This document shows, piece by piece, positions 1-10,806 of a stretch of DNA of 64,000 nucleotides. A program made the position numbers and the translations under genes. Position 1 is the first letter of the stretch, and each line of letters opens with the position of its first letter. The stretch is from Meandrina meandrites. Its lineage: Eukaryota; Cnidaria; Anthozoa; Scleractinia; Meandrinidae. The stretch spans positions 19,377,937-19,441,936 of the forward strand of contig OY855905.1 of NCBI GenBank assembly GCA_963693305.1. The letters are read 5' to 3'. Under the pieces are notes generated by a model. It was not told where the DNA came from, ran no database searches, and worked only from the letters and a program-made list of their open reading frames with translations.

Positions 1-206
1 AATTTTAATCTCGGTGTTGTACGTCTGCTCAACGTTTTGTAACATTAATGCCGCTGAATATGGCTCCCCAAATAAGAATAAACTGACGTACTGTGAGTTG
101 TTTGTAAGAGCGACTGTTAAAGAAATTAAACAAAAATTCGTTTAGACTATAAACGCGCGGTGTTTAAACTGTCTTCACTCGGTTAAAAAGAGTAGCTTTT
201 GTAGGA
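1..206. other. AT-rich flank, no gene seen
   Basis: No coding exon, RNA gene or repeat with clear ends was recognised here. It is the unique-looking flank of the fold-back element that begins at 216. Confidence 0.5.
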
Positions 207-215
207 GCTTTGCTA

Positions 216-1395
216 GGTTGTTAGTAATCCGCAGAACGACGGAACACGGAACGGTGGAACGGCGGAACGACGGAACGAGAAACAGCGGAACGGGATTTTT
301 TTCTGTTTTTTTTTTCTGTTTTTTTTTTTTAACAAAAAAACAACAACAAACAAACAGTAAATATATCTCACAAAATAAAGGGCATGCATATATTCTTTAT
401 CCTTCGAGGTCGATCTAGAGCCAAGTTGTCGAGTTTATTTCGAGTGAGGATTTCGAGAAGCGTGACTGCCCTTCGGACTTGCTTGGGCCATCCCTTTTTT
501 TTTTTCGTTTACTGTCGAATGCGTTTTCTGATTTTGGGTTGGTCGGTCGGAAAAGAAAAAAAAAGAAACAAAATAAAAATTGGAAAAGGAGTCTGGAACT
601 AGGAGGCCCGGTATCTCAGCGTAATATCCGTGGAGCCTGGAAACAACAAGACGTGGTTATAAAGTCAACATGGCGGCAATGGAGGATAGGAAGGAAAAAT
701 CGACATCCTGGTTAAATTCAAGCGAGAACAGCGCAAAAAGGATGAACGACCAAAACTGTATGGCAAAAAATTGCCTATGTTTCGGATTAAAGTGACATTT
801 GTTTGAAATAATGTGTCATTGCCTTCTACATAATTTTTTTTTTTTTTTGAATACGCGAAAATCTGGGTCGGTCGGACGACGCTAAACAGGGAAAAAAAAG
901 GGGATGGCCTTGCCCCAATCGAGACAATGAAACGTACAAAGTCGAAGCAAGTCAAAAAAGCCGTTGACAAAAAAAAATAGAAGGGCCTGAAAAGTTACTT
1001 ATTTCGTAAGAAAAAAAAGGAAGAGAAATGAAATGCCCACAAAAAGGGGTATTTTCAGTTGGTCACCCATCCAAGTACTAACCCCGCCCAACAGGGCTTA
1101 ACTTCAGCGATCGGACAAGAACCGTTGCTTTCCATGTGGTATCAGAAAGCGCGTAAATCAGGTAACGAAATTCCAGTTTCGGCAACGAAAGTGCCAAATT
1201 GTTCAAAAGATCTACCGGTATTTCTTGTTCTCTATTTGCATGACTCTGGTAACAAACCTTCCTTTAATGGTTTACAAATTTCGGGATAGTTGTTGTTTTT
1301 TTGTTAAAAAAAAAAAAAAAAAATCCCGTTCCGCTGTTTCTCGTTCCGTCGTTCCGCCGTTCCGTGTTCCGTCGTTCCGCGAATTACTAACAACC
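216..1395. mobile_element. Mutator-like fold-back DNA element with long terminal inverted repeats
   Basis: The two ends are inverted copies of about 80-85 bp (about 216-302 and 1314-1395). Each arm is built from short repeated units of the type GGAACGACGG and begins GGTTGTTAGTAAT. A 9-bp direct repeat, GCTTTGCTA, lies just outside at 207-215 and 1396-1404 and reads as the target-site duplication. Long inverted ends with a 9-bp duplication are typical of Mutator-like elements. No transposase-like frame was seen, so this is a non-autonomous copy. The interior is A/T-tract rich and contains a 5S rRNA-like segment at 1035-1150. Family assignment rests on duplication length only. Confidence 0.85.
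1035..1150 (-). pseudogene. 5S rRNA-like sequence inside the fold-back element
   Basis: Read on the minus strand, this stretch follows the animal 5S rRNA from near its 5' end to its 3' end. It has a GATACCAC start region, a CCGATC segment, an AAGTTAAGC box A region, the strongly conserved box C block GTTAGTACTTGGATGGGTGA at about 1063-1082, and a GAAAATACC 3' region. The internal RNA polymerase III promoter blocks are therefore largely kept. The first bases and the terminal stem are diverged, so it is either a 5S pseudogene or the head of a 5S-derived SINE caught in the DNA element. A functional 5S gene is unlikely. Confidence 0.8.
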
Positions 1396-1835
1396 GCTTT
1401 GCTAAAGTAATAACACGGGTGACCGCAAATATCTCTGAAGGTTTTCCCCCTAAGAATGACGTAATCGCAATATGTTCAGGCACGTTCGTTTCAAAATCGT
1501 TTCTTACCCACTCTGAAAATCTTTTTCACAGAAAAAATTGCAGCCTAGGTTTTCGATACATGACCACATAACATTTTAAACCGTTTTTTTTCCTCCTGAA
1601 AGCACAGTGAAAGCTATTTTTAGCTAAGATCGGTAACTTGACACTCTTGTTTTTCACGCACGAGTAGTTTCATAGTTTCAATAAGAACTCATCGTTGTTC
1701 CCGCGAGAATAGACAAACAAAAAGCTAATTTAGCGGCACTTTCTGGCATTTTGGATATTATTTTCTATGCATTTCTCCACCAGAATTGTAATATTGTGTC
1801 TGATAGGCATTCCTTAAAAAAGGAATTTCATACAC

Positions 1836-1975
1836 CTTATTCGATGGTTTAACATATAATACGCGCGGATATTATGCGAGTTGCGTAGTATTTTTTCGAG
1901 CCCCGAAGGGGCGAGGAAAAATACGAGGAATGAGCAAAATGTCCGCACGTATTATATGTTAAACCATCGAATAAG
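1836..1975. repeat. Hairpin (inverted-repeat) element, 140 bp
   Basis: The outer 25 bases (CTTATTCGATGGTTTAACAT and following) return as an exact inverted copy ending at 1975, and pairing continues inward with mismatches to a centre near a CCCCGAAGGGG palindrome. It looks like a miniature inverted-repeat transposable element. No clear target duplication was seen. Confidence 0.7.
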
Positions 1976-3484
1976 GGATTTATTATTCCACTAAAAACTA
2001 AAGTTTGGTTCAGCCATTTTGTCGCTCCGCTTTCAGTCCATATTTTTGCCCTATTCTACAGTGTAATAACGTGGCATATTTTGCGCGTTCTTTTGCCCTA
2101 ATATGGAAAAATGGCGCAATAGTGGAATAATAAAAAACATTAATAAGCCGAGCCAATACTTGCCGGAGATTTTTTAGAGATTTGTGGTAAAGAAACCCTT
2201 TCAAATATTCAGTGTTGACTCTGTGGCGGTAAGGTTAACAGCAAAATAAAATTAATTTAGACTTTGAGGCGCCACAGTGGTTCTTTCGCTTTCTTTGGTG
2301 AGGAAGTGACGTATGTACATGACACCGATCAGATTGGGACTTGTATCAAAGAGCCAATCAAGTTGTGTCTGATTGCTGTAATTAGTTCTGACATTTTTCA
2401 CGTGATCAATTTAGCTTATAGATTGTAACCAAACAAACTCATTAGCTGAGAATTAATATCCATTAGCGTGCGCTAATTCTCTTTCACTACCTGAAATCCA
2501 ATATCCAACAGTGCAACAACGTTTCTCTTTTCCACCAGCCCCGAAAAATAACTCTTCCACGCATTGCGTGCCTATGTTTATAAATGCCGTACTTGTCACT
2601 GGCCCATTTATAGATGACTGATTTTTTTGGAATGAGCACTCCTATAAAAATACTCTGCCACTGCTAAATACTTGTCCCCATTTCTCGTAAAAGTGCGAAC
2701 AAGCTTATTTACTGATACTTGTCAAATCTGCTAAGCAGAAACTTATTTTGGAATGCGATTATCATTTTGCTTTAGCGTTTTTTCGACGGCGACCGAGGTG
2801 AAGTGATGAGATTACGACTGCACGCCAGCTGTGACTGTTGAAACAAATCTATGCACCATATTTTGCGATAAAAAAGAAGGGCCAAAACTTTGTGATAGAT
2901 ACGAGCAAAGGTGGAAAGCAATTTATCTTTTCTACTTTTGACGCGTGGACACACGATAAGAGGCTACCTAGACTTAACTGTTCAGAAAAGAAGTTGCCAC
3001 ATTGAAGAAACCTCACTGGACGTTCTAAACCTCCTTCGTAGTGGAGATGGAGGAGGAGGAGGAAGAGGAGGAAGAGGGAAATGTAGGACTGTTGCCTTCG
3101 GGATTTCAACAGGCGCTTCAGGTTTAACCATTGCATAAAATAATTAGCACGTTAACCAGACAACAACCGAGAGGAGTGGCATATGTTATGCTCCAAGCAC
3201 AGCTTTATTGTTAAATCTCCTAGAGTAACGCTGCCCGCAACAAACTTTACAGTTCTGCACAGTTAACAAGAAACGTTACCGTTTTAAGAGAAAAACAAAA
3301 GTTTTCTCCCTGTTTGGCTACTATAGGAAGTTCTCTACGGCGGTCTCGTTCTATGTTCCCCTTAATTCTTGTTGAGATTTTTCTAAGCTATATAACAACA
3401 AATGTCGAAGTAATTAGAACAATTTCAGCCTAGGACACTTACTGTAAAATCTCGTGATATTTTCCCTTTTCTTCTTATAACGGA

Positions 3485-3490
3485 TTTATT
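3485..3490 (-). other. Candidate poly(A) signal of the collagen-EAR gene
   Basis: Minus-strand AATAAA about 170 bases past the stop codon at 3659. A second AATAAA lies at 3204-3209. Confidence 0.4.
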
Positions 3491-3658
3491 AAGATGACAG
3501 CACTTAAACTTTAAAAAGGCGAAGTCGCCACTGTGTAACCTTAGGTTAGGACTACAGATGAGAGCCTATGTAAAAGCATATCTAAAATCTTGTCTATCGC
3601 TATGCATATGCTATTTTTTTGTGATAATTTTTCTAATCCAGGTCAATTGTTGCTGTCT

Positions 3659-4737
3659 CTATACCCACTTGTACAGGGCGCTGTTGATGTTGTATTTCTG
3701 GTCGTTGTGAATGCATGCCACTGCCAGATAAGTGTGACCTTTGTACTCAAATGACGTCATATCGTGCGCTCCGTGTGTTGGAATCTCTTGGTATTTCACG
3801 AACTGCGCTCCAGAGGCCTGGTACACAACTGACCGAGTATTGCGTTTCTGAGTGTCGTCATAGTAATTAGCCACACCAAAGTACGTTTGACCACTTATCA
3901 CAAAGGGATGAAAAGCCCTGCCTCCACGAGTAGGAATGGACTGGAATAGGACAAACTTGTTGCCATCCCACTTGTAAATGAAGGAGTCGATGTTGCGTTT
4001 ACTTCCAGAATACCAGTTGGCAAAGGCAAGGAATGTGTGACCATTTATGTTAAAAGACTTCACACCGTATGTTCCATACGTCTGAAGAGACTGCAGTTTG
4101 ACAAAATGTCTTCCTGACCACTTAAAGACAGTGGACTGAACAGAATACTTCTTTTTGGAGTTGTAATGGTTTGCAAAGGCGATGAAAGTGTCATTGTTTA
4201 TAACAAATGTCGTACATCTCTGAGCACCTTCAGTTGCTATCTCCTGAAACTTGTTAAACTTGCCGCTGCTCCATTTGTAGATGATTGATTTAACGAAACG
4301 GGTACTTCCGTCATAATAGTTCGCCACGGCCAGATACTTTCCCTTATTTATTGCAAAAAATGCGAACTGGCCTGCTCCTTTAGTGGGTATTTTCTGAAAG
4401 ATCACAAACCGCTTTCCATTCCACTGATAAACTGCAGAGTCCAGTTGGAAAGTTCCATCGTAATGATTCGCAACAGCGAGAAAATGTTTATCAGCGATTG
4501 AAAAGTATTCAAGGCCGAAAGCACCTCTAGTTTGCAAAGTCTGATACAAGGTAAATTTTTCGGTCTGTTCGTCCATCTTGTAGATCATGGAGCTTGTCTT
4601 GTGTTTATAAATGTCGCCGTGATAGTTGGCAAAAGCGAGAAACAGACTTCCATTAATGGTGAAATGTTCAACATCTTTAGCTCCTCTGGTTGGAAGATCT
4701 TGAACTTTCTCAAAGAAGTGAAAACCACTAGGACATC
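3659..4737 (-). CDS. Terminal exon encoding the seven EAR repeats
   Basis: A single 1079-nt exon opens after a CTAAG acceptor and ends at TAA. Seven units of about 50 residues follow each other, each with the pattern F-x-x-F/Y-Q-x-(I/L)-x-T-x-G-A, then F-x-(I/V)-x-x-x-x-(F/Y)-(L/I)-A-(V/F)-A-N, and ending S-x-(I/V)-Y-K-W. Seven is the number needed to close a propeller. In units 6 and 7 the pattern is slightly degraded (GVAN, AVAC). The repeats are close to each other in sequence and all lie in one exon, suggesting internal duplication or a retro-copied domain. Confidence 0.92.
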
Positions 4738-7700
4738 CTTAGAAAAAAAATATAATTATTAAGCTTGACAAATGAACTTTTATCCAGTAGCTTTAAACAC
4801 CACGTGCACTTTAACGACATTTATTCTCGTTAAAATTCTTATGCTTTGAACGAACTAGCACTAAGCTATGATCGAAAACAAAAATAATTGGTACGCTGAG
4901 TGTATGGCAGTAATGTTTCACTTAACTTCATACCGAAATTTGTTAATATTTATAACGATTATTTGAAATACCTCCTTCAACTTCATCTGTGGTTACACAG
5001 AATTTTGTTATGAGTAATTTTGCCGGTAGGTGAAAATTGCCAGAGAACAGAATTTCGATTTTTGATTGATCGATTATTGTAGCTTTCAAAATCTTCATAT
5101 TTCGCCAGCAAAACAATTTTGTTGTCATCGTAGGAGTGAAAGGTGATAAACTGCCTATTGCATAGTCATAAGTGGTGATGAAAAATTTATTTAGTTTTTC
5201 CTTTTCTAAGTTCAGCTTGGACCTAATTAATGGCCCTTAACTCCGGTAATTTGTCATTTTGCCACTGACTTGCTAACTACAGTAACAATAACGTTTATGT
5301 TATTTCCATTAAGGAGGGTCGTACAGGGGTATTCTCGTGACGCGTGATTAGCTGATTTTATTTTCCGTGAAACGTGAATTTAATAAATTTATTCTTCGTG
5401 ACCCGTGACCGGAAGGTTTTGCGTGACACGTGAAGAGCTTGAATTAATAACCGATATTCGTGATTTCACCACTTTATTGACTTTATTTTGCGTGATTTTG
5501 AGACGCGAGACCTCAAATGTGATCTCCGTATAATTATCGTAACGTCAAACACTCTTTGTAGAGTAAGAACAGGATAAAAGAGCATGTTTCTTTCTTATTT
5601 TCGTAATTTCTTAATTAATTTTGATTTCTTCAAACACTATTTGTAGCGTAAGAACAGGATAAAAGAGTACTTATTTTCGTGATTCGGGAAAATGAAATTT
5701 CAATATCCGTGATCCGTGATTCGCTATTTTTTTCGTCCGTGAATCGTGCCAGAGACCCCCCCCTGTACGACCCTCATTAAGGGAAAACCCCTACAAAGTA
5801 CAGCAAATTTACAGAACCAGGAATCGGCAGAAGCTGCGTAAATAGTACCGTGTTTTTCCTTATGTAAACATTTCTTCCAAGATCCACTCCAAAACCCAGA
5901 ATTTTAAAATTAGTATTACAGTTAATTTGTTACTAAAGCATAGCTTGTTTAAAAGCCAAGTTTACAAGACGTGTATTCTGGGCGTTGTTTTCAGTGATTT
6001 TCAAGAAAACCAAAAACAGTTTTGGCACTATTTTTTAACTAAATTGTCAGAATTCTTTAAACATATTCCAGTTTCTCAAAACAATACCAGTTTTAAACTG
6101 CGTCAACTGTTCTTACCAGTTACACAACATGTTGTTTTATTGGGAGAAGAGGCGGAAGATCCCTACAATAGATCAACAGAAGAATAAAAAAGTCAGCCTG
6201 CTGTACAATTAGCAAATTACACCGTCTGCTTCAATCAGCATGTTCAACCTATGTTAAAGTTAATGAAGAAATCAAGAGAGAAATGTCTGATTGGACAAGT
6301 GACTGGTTCTTACACCACTTTCTGAGTAAAGTTTATTCATTATTTTTATTCATTATTTGATTACCTGCGCGTCACATGTTCCCGGCATTCCTTTCTGTCC
6401 CTTTTCTCCGTGTGATCCTTTCTCGCCCTCAATCAGGACAAAATAATAAAAGTTAACTTTTTCAACTTTATTATTAAAATTACCAACCTTTCCTTTTAGT
6501 CCTGATTCTAAGCTAAGGAGCAATGGAACTTACCTTTACACTTAGTTACCATCCTTTCCTAGAAATAAAATGAACCATCTCTCCTCTAGTTTTTAGTTTT
6601 AAGCCCATATACAATGTAACTAACTTTTGTAGAATTGCCATAATTTCCTACTACTGTTCTTTTTTCAGTGGCAATGAAACATACGTTTGCTGCCCAAGCA
6701 CCATCCTTTCCTCATAGTCCTTAAGTTTCTACTAAAATTCACCTTTCTAGGCTATTATTACCATCCTATTCTGATAGAACTAGTTCTAAGCTATGGGACA
6801 ATGGAACTTACTTAGTGCACTAAAATTACCGTCTTTTTGTGCAAGTCCTCCTTCTAAGATAAGGGAGAAATTTCCCTTTGCATTAAAATTACTTTCCTCT
6901 TAGTCCTGGTTTTAAGCGAATACTTTAAACCTTGCACAGCAGTTAATAATAATGGAACTCAGAACAACTCGAAAAGAGCAGTTATGCTCATTAGATTACT
7001 TAATCACCGGAAATATTTAAAAGGTTTCAAAATAACAAATCGTCGTTCTCAGACAAAATAAAAAAGTGAAATGATCAAAAGTAGCCTTCAAGAAACGATG
7101 TCCGTATATTTTAAGCTTTTTAATTCAATTCTTAATTCAGGTGCAATGCCTTAGACTTATTGCCCCAATATATATAAAACAGGTGGAAGAACTGACCCAT
7201 TAAATTACCAGGGAATTTGTGTTTCAAGTTAAGCTATCTGAGAAAAGTGTTCTGTTCTATTCTAAATTCTATTTTTTAGTCTTGTAATATACTTCGCAAC
7301 TCTTACCAAAAAATCGTACAGCAGACCATGTCCTCTCACTGCAACGTTAGTAGATAATCATGTACATCACCATTATGCACAACGATAGAATTTACGCTTG
7401 TTTTGTAGATTTCAAAATAACTTTCTACTCGGTTTGGCATGATGGACTCTTATTTAAGCTATTTAATCGGACGGAGATTGCTGTTTTCAATTGAGCGAAA
7501 AAAATAAAATGTATTCAAACACTATACATGTTCCATAAAAATTGGTTCTACAAAACGGCACAAATTAAATTCACTTTTATATACGGACGATTTAGTCATA
7601 TTGCTAAGATCAGTAAAACAGGATTGCAAATTGCAGTTCATGGATGTTAGGTGTTAAGTATCAGTCCCAAGAAAGAAAATCGCGCTAAGTAAAGTACTGA

Positions 7701-10700
7701 TCCTAGTTTCCTATATACAATGAAATCATTTAAATTGTTCAAAACTACGATTATTTGGGAACACTAATCTTTTCAACGGATAACTTTAAGATGGCACTTG
7801 ACAAGTTAGAAGAGAAGGCCCTTCACTCTCTTTTCAGTTTAAGAAAACAAAATGCATATATCAACCAATTGTCCCCATCCTTTGCAAATAAAATTTTTGA
7901 CAATAATTTCTCCAATTTTGACATACAACAGCGAAATCTGGGGTGCATATACTAAACCTGAACCTGATTACCATCCTTTCTACTTAGTCCTGGTTCTAAG
8001 CTGAGAGACAATGGAACTAACTTTTGCTCTGAAATTACTATCCTTTCTTCTTAGTCTTGGTTCTAAGCTGAGAGACAATGGAACTAACTTTTTCACTAAG
8101 AGCACCATCCTTTCTTCTTAGTCCTGGTTCTAGGTTAAGAGACAGTGGAACTAACTTTTTCACTAAGAGCACCATCCTTTCTTCTTAGTCCTGGTTCTAG
8201 GTTAAGAGACAGTGGAACTAACTTTTTCACTAAGAGCACCATCCTTTCTTCTTAGGCCTGGTTCTAGGTTAAGAGACAGTGGAACTAACTTTTTCACTAA
8301 GAGCACCATCCTTTCTTCTTAGTCCTGGTTCTAGGTTAAGAGACAATGGAACTTAATTTTGCACTAAGAGTACCATCCTTTCTTCTTAGTCCTGGTTCTA
8401 AGCTAAGAGACAATGGAACTTAATTTTGCACTAAGAGTACCATCCTTTCTTCTTAGTCCTGGTTCTAAGCTAAGAGATAATGGAACTTAATTTTGCACTA
8501 AGAGTACCATCCTTTCTTCTTAGTCCTGGTTCTAAGCTAAGAGATAATAGAAGTAACTTTTGTTCTAAGAGTACCATCCTTTCTTCTTAGTCCTGGTTCT
8601 AAGCTAAGAGATAATAGAAGTAACTTTTGCACTAAGAGTACCATCCTTTCTTCTTAGTCCTGGTTCTAAGCTACGAGATAATAGAAGTAACTTTTGTTCT
8701 AAGAGTACCATCCTTTTTTCTTAGCCCAGTTTCTAAGCTAAGAGACAATGTAACTAACTTTTGCACTAAGAGTACCTTCCTTTCCTTTTAGTCCTGGTTC
8801 CCCTTTGTTCCCCTAAATAGAGAAAAAGACGTCCATAAATTAACATACTTTGGTCAAGGAGCACTGATCTAATTACGTTTCTCTGTGACAAGAACCTCCA
8901 AAATTAATGGCCTCTCGTATCAGTAGAACAAAACTAACTTTCGTTAATATCTCAAACTTTTATCTATATTTAATATGAAAAAAGAAATACAAAACACCTT
9001 ATAGAGGCAATATTACGGGCATTCGAAAAATTAATCAATTGAAATCTTAAAATAATGGTTTAGATTTGTTAAAAGTTAATATACTAGTGAATTGAAGGGA
9101 AAGGGATTTTATCATGAGTTAAGCACGCACGACTTTTGGATCTTGAATTGAAAAACTTGAGCAGACATTTTTTTAATCTGCCCGCTTTAGCCTTGAGAAA
9201 ACGCTACGAAATAATTACCATTTGCGCACACGATTATTTCAACGATTAACATGATATCTTCATCGTGCAGCGCCGTAGCCAGCCAAAAATTCTTACTGAG
9301 GCAATATGAGAAGAAAAAAACACTTTTTCCCCTGTCTTTCTTTCTACTTTGCCTCTTACAATAAATAAATCACACGTTTGACCGAGGCAAGTGCCTCGGT
9401 TCGCCTGTTACTAGCTACGTCCCCGAAGTGGTATTTTAAGCGCATTTCGGGTACATAGGCATCCTTTTAGCATCATTTTGACCAAAAATATGCAAATTCC
9501 TGTGATAGTGCTTCTCGTAGTTGATTATCTTCTATTGGGTGAACAAAGGATAAATTTCTTTTCGTACTTTTGCAATCTTCTACCAACCTTGATGCCAGCA
9601 ATTCCATCCCCTCCTCGCATCCCTGTGTCACCTTTCTCTCCCTGAAAAACAGCAAAGCTAAATTAAAATTATCACTTTGTAGCCATGATAACGAAGTGCC
9701 TGTGCTGGTGCTTCACTTGTCGTCATTAAGTGGCTGAAAAGAATCGCCGCCTGTAATCAATTACTTCATCTGACAGGTTGTATTTTATTGCGTATTTTGT
9801 GTCTATGTAATAATCGTACATTAATAGGTTAACACATAGCCAACCTTTGCCCCAACTGCCCCATCGCGTCCGTCACGTCCTGTGTTGGAAATCAGAATGG
9901 CGATCAGTAGAAAATGTCACATGGCAAAACATTGACAGCAATTCCGCTGATATATATTTTTATACAGAACACTCCTTTAGCAGCACTTTTTCTGAAAACT
10001 TTTTTTTTTATCGATAAGAATGCAAGGTTACTTCCAAACGCAGACAGTAAATTTCTTTTGGCTAATAGATATAATTTTTTCAGGCTTCTTTATTCCAATT
10101 GCTTAAAATTGGAAATTCACTGCGATGATCATTTATCACTTCCATATACTTCCGCAGTTCATATATGAATCATTTCATATACATTACATAAAAATAACTA
10201 CATCACCGTTTATCCCGTCGCGTCCATCCTTTCCTGTGTGGAAAACAAATCGTCGTTCGATTATCGATAAATAAATTGATATTTTATTAGTAGAAATGGA
10301 AAGTTTCTTTACAATAAACTCAGTAAGAGACTAACAGTATTTAAAACTCACCGTTTTGTCCATCTTTTCCGTCTTTTCCTGGCGAGAAAATTAAAACAAA
10401 TAGACATTACTGAAATACGCTCAGCAAAATCGTTCGGGAAAACTGTGAGGGTAAAATGAAATTATTTGAAGATCATTGACTAACCATCTTTACCGCATCC
10501 AGCTTGTTGCACGCAGCAATTTGGTTTAATTGTACTTCCAGTACTCTATATATGGATAAAACGAGATTAACTTTTGCATTCGACTGCAAGGCACTATTAG
10601 GTTTTCACCGAAAATAATAATGAAAAAAACTTCGAATAAGAAACACCGCTCCTCGACTTCATTACAATTTGGAAGCGATAAAAAATCGGCGAATAATCAC

Positions 10701-10806
10701 TAAGTTCAGCGTTTATTATTACCTGGTTTGCAGATTTATTCTGCGAAGCGAAGGAACTCAAGAAAAACACAAGAGCCAACAAAAAGATCAAGCGGAACAT
10801 TTTCAC
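3659..10806 (-). CDS. Secreted collagen-like protein with seven EAR repeats
   Basis: Eleven-exon model (minus): 10723-10806, 10485-10545, 10352-10378, 10207-10233, 9845-9879, 9588-9641, 8776-8812, 6488-6507, 6365-6427, 4972-5092, 3659-4737. It joins to 1608 nt, 535 residues, without internal stops. The product starts with a signal peptide (MKMFRLIFLLALVFFLSSFA), then a short Cys-containing linker, about 30 Gly-X-Y collagen triplets, a linker, and a C-terminal seven-repeat EAR domain. EAR (EPTP) repeats form beta-propellers in LGI and TSPEAR proteins and bind partners outside the cell, so this is probably an extracellular matrix or surface-binding trimer. Exons 6488-6507 (20 nt) and 4972-5092 are inferred mainly from phase and could be wrong. 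The rest is firm. An origin from, or role in, skeletal matrix is only a guess. Confidence 0.8.
5314..5775. mobile_element. 462-bp inverted-repeat element filled with CGTGA units
   Basis: Ends are inverted copies of GAGGGTCGTACAGGGG, flanked by the 6-bp direct repeat ATTAAG (5308-5313 and 5776-5781), which contains TTAA. The inside is a run of degenerate CGTGAnnCGTGA units. It sits in the intron between collagen-EAR exons 4972-5092 and 6365-6427. A TTAA-containing target is reminiscent of piggyBac-type elements, but no transposase is present. Confidence 0.8.
6365..10545 (-). CDS. Collagen triple-helix exons of the collagen-EAR gene
   Basis: Small exons encode Gly-X-Y triplets rich in Lys-Asp, Arg-Asp and Glu-Lys. 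Two are 27 nt (10352-10378, 10207-10233) and one is 54 nt (9588-9641), the classic collagen exon sizes. The 10485-10545 exon carries a Cys-Cys pair just before the helix, a likely interchain disulphide knot. Helix exon 9845-9879 is 35 nt because the phase changes from 1 to 0. About 21 triplets are uninterrupted. The triplet pattern breaks where exon 8776-8812 meets the proposed 20-nt exon. Phases agree throughout. Confidence 0.85.
6508..6870. repeat. Degenerate outlying copies of the 67-bp repeat
   Basis: Scattered, decayed copies of the unit seen at 7969-8775 (ACCATCCTTTC, then TAGTCCTGGTTCTAAGC, then ACAATGGAACTTAC) interspersed with AT-rich DNA. They lie next to collagen exon 6365-6427. 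Confidence 0.6.
7130..7955 (+). pseudogene. Decayed LINE reverse transcriptase fragment
   Basis: In broken plus-strand frames one can read fragments resembling non-LTR reverse transcriptase: a CFVDFK...YSVWHDGLL block (about 7408-7453), a YTDDLVILL block matching the YADD catalytic motif (about 7581-7610), and a C-terminal KMALDKLEEKALHSLFSLRK block (about 7790-7850). Stops and frame changes separate them, so it is dead. It lies antisense in an intron of the collagen-EAR gene. Confidence 0.6.
7969..8775. repeat. 67-bp tandem array derived from a collagen exon border
   Basis: About 12 head-to-tail copies with a period of 67 bp (starts near 7970, 8037, 8104, 8171 and so on). The array runs directly into the 3' border of collagen exon 8776-8812. 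On the gene strand each unit contains a segment like the 3' end of that exon (AACCAGGACTAAG...GGATG), followed by its donor (GTACTCTTAG) and intron start. The array thus looks like repeated amplification of an exon-intron boundary. Confidence 0.9.

Larger units (their letters stand above)
1405..3658. other. Intergenic region 3' of the collagen-EAR gene
   Basis: No gene recognised. It holds the 140-bp hairpin element at 1836-1975, a GGA-rich low-complexity run at about 3043-3078, and AATAAA-type signals on the minus strand at 3485-3490 and 3204-3209 that could end the collagen-EAR transcript. Confidence 0.5.

Noticed and set aside
218..418. Arg/Thr-rich open frame at the window start
   Set aside because: It is translation of the GGAACG repeat arm of the fold-back element.
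1035..1150. Functional 5S rRNA gene
   Set aside because: The 5' and 3' ends that form the closing stem are diverged, and it lies within a mobile element.
7969..8775. CRISPR-like regular repeat
   Set aside because: Head-to-tail 67-bp tandem copies without unique spacers, in a eukaryotic intron.
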